Shown: positions 1-9,800 of the stretch, one piece after another | Position numbering within the stretch: position 1 is the stretch's first letter | How the letters are laid out: each line of letters begins with the position of its first letter | Assembly (NCBI GenBank): GCA_030063045.1 | Contig: JAQSEB010000033.1 | Location: forward strand, 496,001 to 560,000 | Reading direction: 5' to 3' | From: Pratylenchus scribneri | Taxonomy: Eukaryota; Nematoda; Chromadorea; Rhabditida; Pratylenchidae | Length of the DNA stretch: 64,000 bases | Notes under the pieces: model-generated | The model's database searches: none | The model's input: only the letters and a program-made list of their open reading frames with translations | Told to the model about the DNA's origin: nothing | Program-made: the position numbers and the translations under genes

Positions 1-266
1 ATTTAATAAGAAAAAGACATAAAAATGTAAAGTTTTTGAGCATTTAATTCATCTGTTGACCTATTTTAACTTTTTGGCAATTTTTCGGGGAAAATTTCAT
101 CAAAAAATACTTTAAAAAATTAGTTATTTAAGGTTCTCGAAATAAAATCTATTTTGAAAAATTTCGCAAAAAAAATCCTAAACAAAGAGGCATCTATTTT
201 GTGATTTTTGCCAAACTAAAAATCCACACTATAATAATAATTAACTAATTTGAATTTAATTTAAAG
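1..266. other. Intron sequence of the SET gene
   Basis: AT-rich sequence without a credible open frame, ending at the TTTAAAG acceptor before the post-SET exon. No repeat or RNA gene was recognised in it. Confidence 0.5.
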
Positions 267-550
267 GTGAAGAACTCACTTTCGACTACAAAATGGCCGG
301 ATGTGGCGGGTTGGCTGTGCCTGAATGCCATTGTGGGGAGCCGAATTGCAGCGGCATTTTGTCGGCCAATTCAGAGGAGAAGGATCAAAGAAGAAGGGCA
401 AAATCCCTACCGCCGGCTGCCAATCGAACAACAAGGAGGACACCGCCGATCAAGAGGAAGGCAATGGGAAAAGAAGAAGAAAAGGCAACGCCTAGGAAGA
501 AGGTCAAAATTGAGGTCAGAAGGAAGAGAGCAAAATCGCTTGCGCGATAA
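267..550 (+). CDS. C-terminal exon of a SET-domain histone methyltransferase (5' part outside the window)
   Basis: The exon opens after a TTTAAAG acceptor at 266, in phase 1, and reads the end of a SET domain (GEELTFDY). A cysteine cluster of post-SET type follows (CHCGEPNCSGIL, spacing C-x-C-x4-C). That cluster binds zinc and completes the lysine channel in SET methyltransferases. After it comes a tail of about 60 residues rich in Lys and Arg, ending at TAA 548-550. Positions 1-266 look like intron: AT-rich, with no open frame. The catalytic core lies upstream of the window, so the subfamily (NSD/MES-4, ASH1 or other) cannot be assigned. The SET/post-SET identity is well supported because the motif order is continuous in one frame. 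Confidence 0.72.
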
Positions 551-557
551 ATGGAGA

Positions 558-1200
558 AGGACGAATTGAAGAGGATGAGGAAAATGATGAGAAGGATGAA
601 GATGAGGATGAGAGAAAGATGATAAAGATGAGGAAGAGGATGAAGAATGAGGATGAAGATGAGAAAGATGAGGATGAACGAGAAGGATGAAGATGAGGAA
701 GAATGGGAAGGATGAATGAGAATAAAGATGAGGAAGAGGATGAAGATGATGAGGATGTTGATGAAGAAAAGGATGAATGAGAAGGATGAAGATGAGAAAG
801 ATGAAGATGAAGATGATGAGAAAGGAGATGAAGAAAGGGATGAATGAAGGATGAGGATGAGAAAAATGAAAATGATGAGGAAGATGATGAAGAAATGGAT
901 GAGAAGGATGGGGATGAAGATGAGAAGAATGAAGAATAAGAGGAGGATGGAGATGATGAGAAAGATGATGAAGAAGGGGATGAGAAGGATGAAGATGAGA
1001 ATGATGAAGAAGAAGAGGAGAATGGAGATGATGAGAAAGATGAAGAAGAGCTGGGTGATGGAGATGATGAAGAAGAGGATGATGGAGATGATGAGGATGG
1101 AAGAGATGAAGAAGAGGAGGATGGAGATGATGAGGATGGGAGAGATGAAGAAGAGGAGGATGATGGAGATGATGAAGATGGAATGAATAAAATGAAGAAG
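558..1200. repeat. GA-rich imperfect microsatellite (GATGAGGAA/GATGAAGAA type)
   Basis: About 640 bp of almost pure purine on the + strand, built from shuffled GATGA, GAGGAT and GAAGA words. It begins 8 bp after the SET gene stop and may be its 3' UTR. Long open frames on both strands (including one of about 296 codons on the minus strand, rich in Ile, Leu, Phe and Ser) follow from the repeat having few stop codons. The same simple sequence fills the inside of the inverted-repeat element at 19097-19556. Confidence 0.85.
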
Positions 1201-1207
1201 ATAAATT

Positions 1208-1490
1208 GTAAATATTGTACATATTTTATTGTTTTGTTTTAATTTGTTGTTTCCAATTGTAAATAAATTGTACATATTTTATTGTTTTTGTTTTAATTTG
1301 TTGTTTCCAATTGTAAATAAATTGTACATATTTTATTGTTTTTGTTTTAATTTGTTGTTTCCAATTGTAAATAAATTGTACATATTTTATTGTTTTTGTT
1401 TTAATTTGTTGTTTCCAATTGTAAATAAATTGTACATATTTTATTGTTTTTGTTTTAATTTGTTGTTTCCAATTGTAAATATTGTACATT
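1208..1490. repeat. 54-bp tandem repeat, about 5 copies
   Basis: Consecutive near-perfect 54-bp units, each containing ATTGTAAATAAATTGTACAT followed by a T-rich part. The period is a multiple of three, so repetitive open frames appear on both strands, but nothing supports coding. Each unit carries AATAAA and TGTA words, so the array could supply several poly(A) signals to the upstream gene. Confidence 0.85.
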
Positions 1491-2027
1491 TTTTTTATTA
1501 TGTAAATATTGTAAATAAATAAAATTCCCCCAAATTTTTATAGTAAATGATTATTATTAATTAATATATAGTATTATATTATAAAAACCTTAACCTAAAC
1601 AACAAGGCCAAAATTAAATAATAAATGTTTTTTATAAAATTAGTTTAAATATATTTATTTTAATTTTCTAGAATTTAGAAAATTCAATGAATGAATTTCA
1701 TTATTTTTAATATCCATTGTAAATCTCTGCACTAGAATGCAAATTCTTGCCATTATCTTAATTTCAAAATATTTTTGTAATTGAGGTATTCTTGGTCTAC
1801 TATTTTTTTTCTATTTGATATGATATATTAATTGGGTGATTTTATAGCTTAATTTTCTGCCTTTCTCACGTAAATTGAATAAATCAATTTTATTATATTG
1901 AGAATGAGAATTGTTGTTTCCATGGTTTTAAAGTTTTTTTTATCTCGATCTCCTCAGAAAATTCCATATTTGGAATCTACATTCATTCTTTTTCAACATT
2001 TTTAATTTTGAATTTGACTCCTTAATA
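1491..2027. other. Intergenic, nothing recognised
   Basis: AT-rich DNA without a supported gene, RNA or repeat. It contains the presumed promoter of the copper-transporter gene that starts at 2028. Confidence 0.5.
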
Positions 2028-2676
2028 ATGCAACATCAAGTTTCGATCGATTCGATGCACAATTCTCCAAATAATAATTCATCCTTGATTAATCAAATGA
2101 ATTCATTATTCTTCCATTTCGGTGCTAAAGAATCATTTTTATTCAACTTTTGGAATATTTCTTCTGAAATTGGTTCTAAAAAATATTTTTTTATACCTAA
2201 TGTATTTTTAGGGATCATTTTTGCCTGTTTTCTGATTTTAATTTTATGCTTTCTCTTGGAATTTATTGGATGGTATCAAAATGTTCGAAGGCAAAAACGA
2301 CAATTCGGCGGAGGGCAAAATAAAATTACAACAATAAATGCCACAGGCAATCGAATTGGAAATGAAAGCAAAATTAATAAAATCACAAAAATAAGGTTAA
2401 TAAAAAAATGGATAGAAAAATCGAAAGATTATTACTGTAATAAAAAATAGTTAAAAAATTATGAATTAAGGCAAACATTGTCTCCTTGTTTTCAGATTAA
2501 CAAAGGAAACAATTGTGGATGCCCTTATTCATGGAATCCATTTGACTTTGGGAAATTTGTTGATGGTCATTTTCATGAGTTTGAACATTTGGTTATGCGG
2601 TGCCGTCATTTTTGGCCAAATAATTGCTCGATTCATTTTCTCAATTTTTTCACCCAAAGAGGATGATGCATCCTAG
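2028..2676 (+). CDS. Ctr-family (SLC31) copper transporter
   Basis: Two exons, 2028-2395 and 2496-2676, with a 100-nt intron. The protein has about 182 residues. Ctr proteins import Cu(I) as trimers with three membrane helices. Seen here: a Met/His-bearing N-terminus, then the family entry motif (FHFGAKESFLFNFW), a first helix ending in an EFIGWYQNVRR-like boundary, and a charged cytosolic loop. Exon 2 encodes a second helix with the M-x3-M copper motif (LLMVIFM) and a third with small-residue packing (GAVIFGQ). An internal Met at 2098 is an alternative start just before the first motif, but the upstream Met keeps the His/Met-rich tail usual in this family. Transport direction and membrane are inferred from the family. 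Confidence 0.8.
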
Positions 2677-3337
2677 AAAATCATTAAACTAATTTGATCT
2701 TATGCAAATTATTTGTTCCTCCGCCATTCCCTCATTCTTCCTAACATTATAATTTACCATTCATTTTATAATTATTTTAATTTAAATCAAAAATAAATAA
2801 AAACCAGATGTAACATTCACAAACCAATTTTATCATTTTAAAAATTTCCAATTTTGATTATTGCATGCATAAATTTATTCCCACAATTCAAACCAAATCT
2901 AGGCCTTCATAAATCACCTAAAAGTCTATTGACATATTTGCATTCGAGACTAAAAGTGAAAATTTTCTTTCTCGCGATTCTACAAAAAATGTTGACATAG
3001 TCAATTTCATACAAAATTCATTTGATTTTTCTACGATGTCATTTAATTTGAATTGTCGTCTCCTTAAAATTATTCCCTTCCATTTTTATATTTTTTTCGG
3101 AATGCTTAAATTAATTTTATATTTTTTTTTCTCATTTTCTTTTAATGCGATTGAATTTTTTATTCTTCCGCCACTCCCTCATTCTTTATTGTATCACTAA
3201 AAAAAGACTATCCCATCTAAATTTTGATTTTTCGTCAAAATGGCCAACATCATGTTTTGGATTCATTCAAAAATTATTGATAAGCCGAAAATTGAATTTA
3301 TTGTCGCACAATTTTATTTTTATTCGGTTCTAAAATA
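2677..3337. other. Intergenic, nothing recognised
   Basis: AT-rich spacer between the copper transporter and the pepsin-like gene. A short similar string (TTCCTCCGCCATTCCCTCATT near 2716, and a variant near 3163) occurs twice, but no gene could be supported. Small open frames here lack homology and splice logic. Confidence 0.5.
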
Positions 3338-4885
3338 ATGAAAATGCTCGCATTAATTTTATATTTCTACTTTTTCCATTTTTTGAATGCCAATCGAATC
3401 ATTCTTAAATCAGCCACTGAATTGAACGCCAATTCCCAGAAAAGTAATTTATTCATTATTCAATATTAATATAATTTATTATCTAAATTTAAGAATTATT
3501 TCGACTTATTAGTAGAAAAATCCACTTTTCGGGTTAAAATTAGTTGAATCATTAAATTATATTAACCCCAAAAAAACATTTCATTGTAGGAATACAAAAT
3601 GGACAAGGCTATTCCCCGTTTGATTATCTTCGACCACAAGTTTGGCAATTCAATGCTTTTGTTGGCACTCCATCAAATCCCCACCAAAGGGGTAATATAT
3701 TAAATTAAAAATATAAAATTTAAATTAAATTAGGCCAAATTGTTTTGTTTTCCTTGGAAATTGACAGCGGTGACACTTGGATAATGGAGAATGCCTATAA
3801 TGGAGGGTAATAATCCCATTGAAGGGACATTTTTTGGGCAAAAAAACATGATTTAGTGGTACCACTTCTTTCATTGCCAACAAATCGGCCACTTTTGAAT
3901 TGGACGATTTATTCGGAAAATGTCACGGATATGTGGCCCAGGATTCAATGAATATTATTGGGGTCATTTTCGGCAATAATATAAATGGGAATATTTCAAA
4001 AAATATTCAGTCGGATTATAATTTCACTGATCAACGATTTGGAATGATCACAAATTTAAATGGGTATAGGCCAACTTGGCAAACGGACGGAAAGCTTGGA
4101 TTGGCATGGCCAAATGCAGGTTCACCAATTTTGAATGGAAGTCTTCTCAATTCGTTGGAACCTTTGGAAAGGTCATGGCGAATATTTTCACTATTTTCCA
4201 ATTAAATATTAAGATTCACAATTTCCTTTGATCAAAATGAAGAATTGACTTCCTATGCATTATTCGGTGCCCCAAATTGCGAAGATTGTTTGGACTATTG
4301 GGCCACTGTCCCATTGAGGGGCGATTTATTTTATTGGCAAATTTGGTTACTTTCTTTGGGAATTGATGAACCAAAAAGGGCGGATATTTTTATTGAAAAC
4401 GGCGAACATCAAGTGGCAATGCTTTCCAATCGAGTACAATTCATTTATGGTTAATTATTTTGAATGAATTATAATTAAAATTTTGTGCAGGTCCAAAGAA
4501 ATATGTGGAAAAATTGGCAAATATTTTGGATGGAAGAAAACAATTAGATGGAAATGAAAAATTTTGGTTTGATTTGGAATGCAAAAATATTGAAAAAATG
4601 CCAATTATTGTGCTAAATTTGGAAGGAAATCAATATTTGAGCCTTTCACCAAAAGATTACATCAAAAAGGTTTTTAATTCAAATTTAAAATATTGCTAAT
4701 ATTCATTTTAGTCAAATGGTCGATGCATTCTATTATTTGCCCCAATTGAGAATATCAAAAATGAAAAATATGCACAAAATGTGAATTGGATTATTGGCCT
4801 CCCAATCCTTCGCCGATATTGCCAACTTTATGATATAAAAAATAAGGAAATTGGATTTGCCAGAACAATGCCACCAAAATTTTAA
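3338..4885 (+). CDS. Pepsin-like (A1) aspartic protease homologue, probably inactive
   Basis: Seven exons: 3338-3443, 3590-3691, 3734-3806, 3857-4171, 4214-4449, 4491-4669 and 4712-4885, encoding 394 residues, the usual pepsin length. A hydrophobic signal peptide (KMLALILYFYFFHFLNA) predicts secretion. Family landmarks in order: IDSGDTWIM at the first active-site position (normally DTGSSNLW), DGKLGLAWP (normally DGILGLGF), and a C-terminal WIIGLPILRRY like the usual ILGDVFLR. At the second active-site position, where pepsins have DTG, the frame reads IENGEHQ, so the second catalytic Asp is missing. Known: pepsins need both Asp residues. Inference: a secreted pseudo-protease, perhaps a binding protein. 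Its stop lies 58 bp from the convergent argininosuccinate synthase gene. Confidence 0.75.
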
Positions 4886-4943
4886 TCATTTTATTCAACA
4901 TTTTTAAATAAATTTCTAATAATATTCTAATAAAAAAAATTTA

Positions 4944-6502
4944 TTATTTTCCATTCTGCTGTTTTTGTGCCTCATTATTTTCCAGTCGCCTTTTTCTCAA
5001 TGCCAAAATGCGAAGTGCCAGCGAATTGAGACGAATAAAGCCGGCCGCATCCCGATGATCGTATGTGCCACTGCCCTCCTCAAAAGTGACCACATCCGCA
5101 TCATAAAGGGAGTGAAGGGCACTGCCCCGGGCCATCACCGACACATTCCCTTTGTACAATTTCAGCCGGACCCAGCCCGTGACGTATTCCTCAAAATATT
5201 AAATACCGTAAATTACTCAAATCTCTCTAATTATTCCCCATGGGATAATAAAAGAGAATTTACGGTAATTAATTTTTTATTCATTAAATATTTACTTGGG
5301 ATTTGTCGATGGCCGCCTGAAGCATTTCTCTTTCCGGTGAGAACCAAAAACCATTGTAAATTAATTCCGCATATTTTGGCATTAATTCATCCTTCAAATG
5401 TGCTGCCCGTCGATCCAACGTAATGCTTTCAATTGCTCGATGTGCCGTAATTAGCACTGTCCCTCCGGGCGTTTCATAAATTCCTCTCGATTTCATCCCA
5501 ACAAATCTTCAAAATTTATTTTTTTCCAATTAATTAATTCAATTCTAGCCAATTTACCTTCCCTCCACCAAATCCAATCGACCAACTCCATTTTCGGATG
5601 CGAATTCATTCAATTTGGTCAAAATTGTCGCCGGTGTCATTTTTTGGCCATCAATTGCCACCGGATCGCCGCATTCAAAATCAATTGTCAAAATTGTTGG
5701 ACAATTTGGTGCCATTTCCGGGTCCACAATTCTCGCACAAACATACGGTGGCATTTCTTCGGCCGGGTCCTCGAGTACCTTTTTAATGAATAATTCCAAA
5801 ATTGATCAATTTTAATCTATCCCACCTTTCCTTCGGATGAAGTGTGCAACAAATTTGCATCCACCGAAAATGGGGCCTCTCCTCTTTTGTCCATTGCAAT
5901 TGGAATTCCATTTTTGTCCGCAAAATCCAAAAGTTTTTGCCTCGAAAGTAAATCCCATTCCCGCCAAGGGGCAATCACAGTCACTTCCGGCTTCAATGCA
6001 TAATAGGATAATTCAAATCGAACCTTAATTTTCGTATATTTTCCATCTCCAAAATTTCCCACTTGATCATTTCCTTTGCCCGTTGCCCCATGAACCACTG
6101 CATCTGCCCCAACTTTTTCTGCAATTTCAATTTGTTTTTTGGCAATCAATGGCCTCGCAATGGAAGTTCCCAATAAATATTGGCCCTCATAAATTGCATT
6201 CGCACGAAACATTGGGAAAACATAATCACGCACAAATTCCTCCAGCAAATCCTCCATGAAAATATTTTCTGCCGGGACGCCAAGTTGCAATGCTTTTTGC
6301 CGAGCCGGCTCCAATTCTTCACCCTAATTATTTTAATTCAATTTAATTATTTTTTAAAATTGAGGACTTGGCCAAGATCCGCGGTGAATGTGACCACCTC
6401 ACAGCCATAAGTGATTTGAAGCCATTTTAGAATGACGGAAGTGTCTAATCCACCGGAATAGGCCAATACAACTTTTTTGGGCTTTTTCTGTGACGATTGC
6501 AT
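4944..6502 (-). CDS. argG: Argininosuccinate synthase, bacterial type, with introns
   Basis: Joins citrulline and aspartate using ATP to make argininosuccinate. Six exons (6502-6368, 6323-6063, 6023-5826, 5778-5558, 5506-5296, 5189-4944) give 423 residues; bacterial ArgG is usually 400-450. Motifs in order: [12 protein letters not shown] (PP-loop ATP site), [76 protein letters not shown] and [12 protein letters not shown]. From memory these match alphaproteobacterial ArgG far better than animal ASS1, which for example has SWSMDENLMHIS-like wording in the middle. Introns are 44, 39, 47, 51 and 106 nt; the 39-nt one is in frame and the last is largely a small TA-flanked element. No targeting peptide is seen, so it is probably cytosolic. 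It is divergent from argH, with 363 bp between start codons. Confidence 0.93.
5204..5267. mobile_element. 64-bp mariner-like MITE inside the last argG intron
   Basis: Inverted ends TACCGTAAATTACTC (5204-5218) and GAGAATTTACGGTA (5254-5267) flank a short core, and the outermost TA fits a TA target duplication. The ends share TACCGTA with the 125-bp element at 37046-37170. The element makes up most of the 106-nt intron 5190-5295. Confidence 0.6.
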
Positions 6503-6865
6503 TTTTCTTAATAAATTATTTATTTATTTATTAATTATTTAAATTTATTTTTTTTCTCATTAATGAATAAATAATTGATGAATTTATTATTTTTGGACCA
6601 TGCTTTATTTTGTTTATCAATTGTGGAAATGAATTCCATTCTGATAAGCCCCATAATATTTCATTTGTTTTCTGCTTGTTCTTTCATTATTATTCATTGA
6701 ATTAATAATTTCCATTTTGCCAATGCAAAAACAATATTAGAAGCAATAAATTCACTGATAAACAATTCATTCATTTATTGTGAATGATATATTAGTCAAA
6801 TTGCATCATTCTGATGCAGTCAATTAAAAATTGATCAATTCTTTTGTTATTATTTAATTAAAGAA
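6503..6865. promoter_or_regulatory. Divergent argG/argH upstream region with inverted ATF4-type (CARE) pair and GATA sites
   Basis: This 363-bp gap must hold promoters for both genes. At 6801-6819 it reads TTGCATCATTCTGATGCAG, a perfect 7-bp inverted repeat (TGCATCA/TGATGCA) around TTC. TTGCATCA is the known core of the C/EBP-ATF composite or amino-acid response element bound by ATF4 in animals. CTGATAA GATA sites lie at 6641-6647 and 6755-6761; in nematodes such sites serve intestinal GATA factors. The inverted pair ends 47 bp before the argH ATG. The same arrangement recurs upstream of argF. Function is inferred. Confidence 0.6.
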
Positions 6866-9800
6866 ATGAATTCCAAAATTGATGAAATTAAATCAACGGA
6901 AAAAGGTGGAAGCAGTTTACTTTGGCAAAAGGCAGATGTTTGTGTGGATTCAAAAATATTGGCATTGATGGCTGGAGAGGATGTCATTTTGGACAGAGAA
7001 TTCCTCCCATATGATATTGAGGCCAGCAAGGTGCACGTTGAAGGATTGGCCCGAATTGGAATACTCAATGCAATGGAATCGGGGGCAATAATAAATGAAT
7101 TGATGGCATTGGCAAATGATTTTCGGGATGGCAAATTTGTGTTGGATGATCGATTTGAAGATGGACATTCGGCGATTGAAGCAAGATTGATTGAAAAATT
7201 GGGTGATGTTGGAAAGAAAGTGCACACTGGGAGGAGCAGAAATGATCAAGTTTGAGGGAAATTTGTTATAAAATCAATATTTGAAATGAATATTTAGGTT
7301 TTGGTTGCGACCAGATTATGGTTGAAGGAACAATTGATGGAATTGGAAAAATATTGCATTCAAATTGCCCAAATTTGTTTGGATAGAGCAAAACAAAATC
7401 CACTTCCGATGCCAGGATATACTCATTTGCAAAGAGCCGTTGTGTCCTCAACGGGAATGTGGTTTGCCGGATGGGCCGAATCATTCACGGAGGATGCAAA
7501 AAGGCAATGAGAAAATAATTAATTAAATAAAATAAGTAAAATAATTAAATAATTAAATAAAATTAAAAAAAAAATTAATTAAATAAAATTAAAAATAAAG
7601 AAATAAATTAAATAAAATTAAAAATAAAGAAATAAATTAAATAAAATTAAAAATAAAGAAATAAATTAAATAAATTAAAAATAAAGAAATAAATTAAATA
7701 AAATTAAAAATAAAGAAATAAATTAAATAAAATTAAAAATAAAAAATTAATTAAATAAAATTAAAAATAAAGAAATAAATTAAATAAAATTAAAAATAAA
7801 GAAATAAATTAAATAAAATTAAAAATAAAGAAATAAATTAAATAAATTAAAAATAAAGAAATAAATTAAATAAAATTAAAAATAAAGAAATAAATTAAAT
7901 AAAATTAAAAATAAAGAAATAAATTAAATAAATTAAAAATAAAGAAATAAATTAAATAAAATTAAAAATAAAGAAATAAATTAAATAAAATTAAAAATAA
8001 AAAATTAATTAAATAAAATTAAAAATAAAGAAATAAATTAAATAAAATTAAAAATAAAGAAATAAATTAAATAAAATTAAAAATAAAGAAAAAAATTAAA
8101 TAAAATTAAAAATAAAAAATTAATTAAATAAAATTAAAAATAAAGAAATAAATTAAATAAAATTAAAAATAAAGAAATAAATTAAATAAAATTAAAAATA
8201 AAGAAATAAATTAAATAAAATTAAAAATAAAGAAATAAATTAAATAAATTAAAAATAAAGAAATAAATTAAATAAAATTAAAAATAAAAAATTAATTAAA
8301 TAAAATTAAAAATAAAGAAATAAATTAAATAAAATTAAAAATAAAGAAATAAATTAAATAAAATTAAAAATAAAAAATTAATTAAATAAAATTAAAAATA
8401 AAGAAATAAATTAAATATAATTAAAAATAAAAAATTAATTAAATAAAATTAAAAATAAAGAAATAAATTAAATAAAATTAAAAATAAAGAAATAAATTAA
8501 ATAAAATTAAAAATAAAGAAATAAATTAAATAAATTAAAAATAAAGAAATAAATTAAATAAAATTAAAAATAAAGAAATAAATTAAATAAATTAAAAATA
8601 AAGAAATAAATTAAATAAAATTAAAAATAAAGAAATAAATTAAATAAAATTAAAAATAAAGAAATAAATTAAATAAATTAAAAATAAAGAAATAAATTAA
8701 ATAAAATTAAAAATAAAAAATTAATTAAATAAAATTAAAAATAAAGAAATAAATTAAATAAAATTAAAAATAAAGAAATAAATTAAATAAAATTAAAAAT
8801 AAAAAATTAATTAAATAAAATTAAAAATAAAGAAATAAATTAAATAAAATTAAAAATAAAAAATTAATTAAATAAAATTAAAAATAAAGAAATAAATTAA
8901 ATAAAATTAAAAATAAAGAAATAAATTAAATAAAATTAAAAATAAAAAATTAATTAAATAAAATTAAAAATAAAGAAATAAATTAAATAAAATTAAAAAT
9001 AAAGAAATAAATTAAATAAAATTAAAAATAAAAAATTAATTAAATAAAATTAAAAATAAAAAATTAATTAAATAAAATTAAAAATAAAAAATTAATTAAA
9101 TAAAATTAAAAATAAAGAAATAAATTAAATAAAATTAAAAATAAAAAATTAATTAAATAAAATTAAAAATAAAGAAATAAATTAAATAAAATTAAAAATA
9201 AAAAATTAATTAAATAAAATTAAAAATAAAGAAATAAATTAAATAAAATTAAAAATAAAAAATTAATTAAATAAAATTAAAAATAAAGAAATAAATTAAA
9301 TAAAATTAAAAATAAAAAATTAATTAAATAAAATTAAAAATAAAAAATTAATTAAATAAAATTAAAAATAAAAAATTAATTAAATAAAATTAAAAATAAA
9401 GAAATAAATTAAATAAAATTAAAAATAAAGAAATAAATTAAATAAAATTAAAAATAAAAAATTAATTAAATAAAATTAAAAATAAAGAAATAAATTAAAT
9501 AAAATTAAAAATAAAGAAATAAATTAAATAAAATTAAAAATAAAAAATTAATTAAATAAAATTAAAAATAAAGAAATAAATTAAATAAAATTAAAATTAA
9601 AAATAAAGAAATAAATTAAATAAAATTAAAAATAAAGAAAAAAATTAAATAAAATTAAAAATAAAAAATTAATTAAATAAAATTAAAAATAAAGAAATAA
9701 ATTAAATAAAATTAAAAATAAAGAAATAAATTAAATAAAATTAAAAATAAAAAATTAATTAAATAAAATTAAAAATAAAGAAATAAATTAAATAAAATTA

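Noticed and set aside
385..1275. 296-codon minus-strand open frame
   Set aside because: It is the complement of a GA microsatellite that lacks stop codons; the product would be Ile/Leu/Phe/Ser low-complexity.
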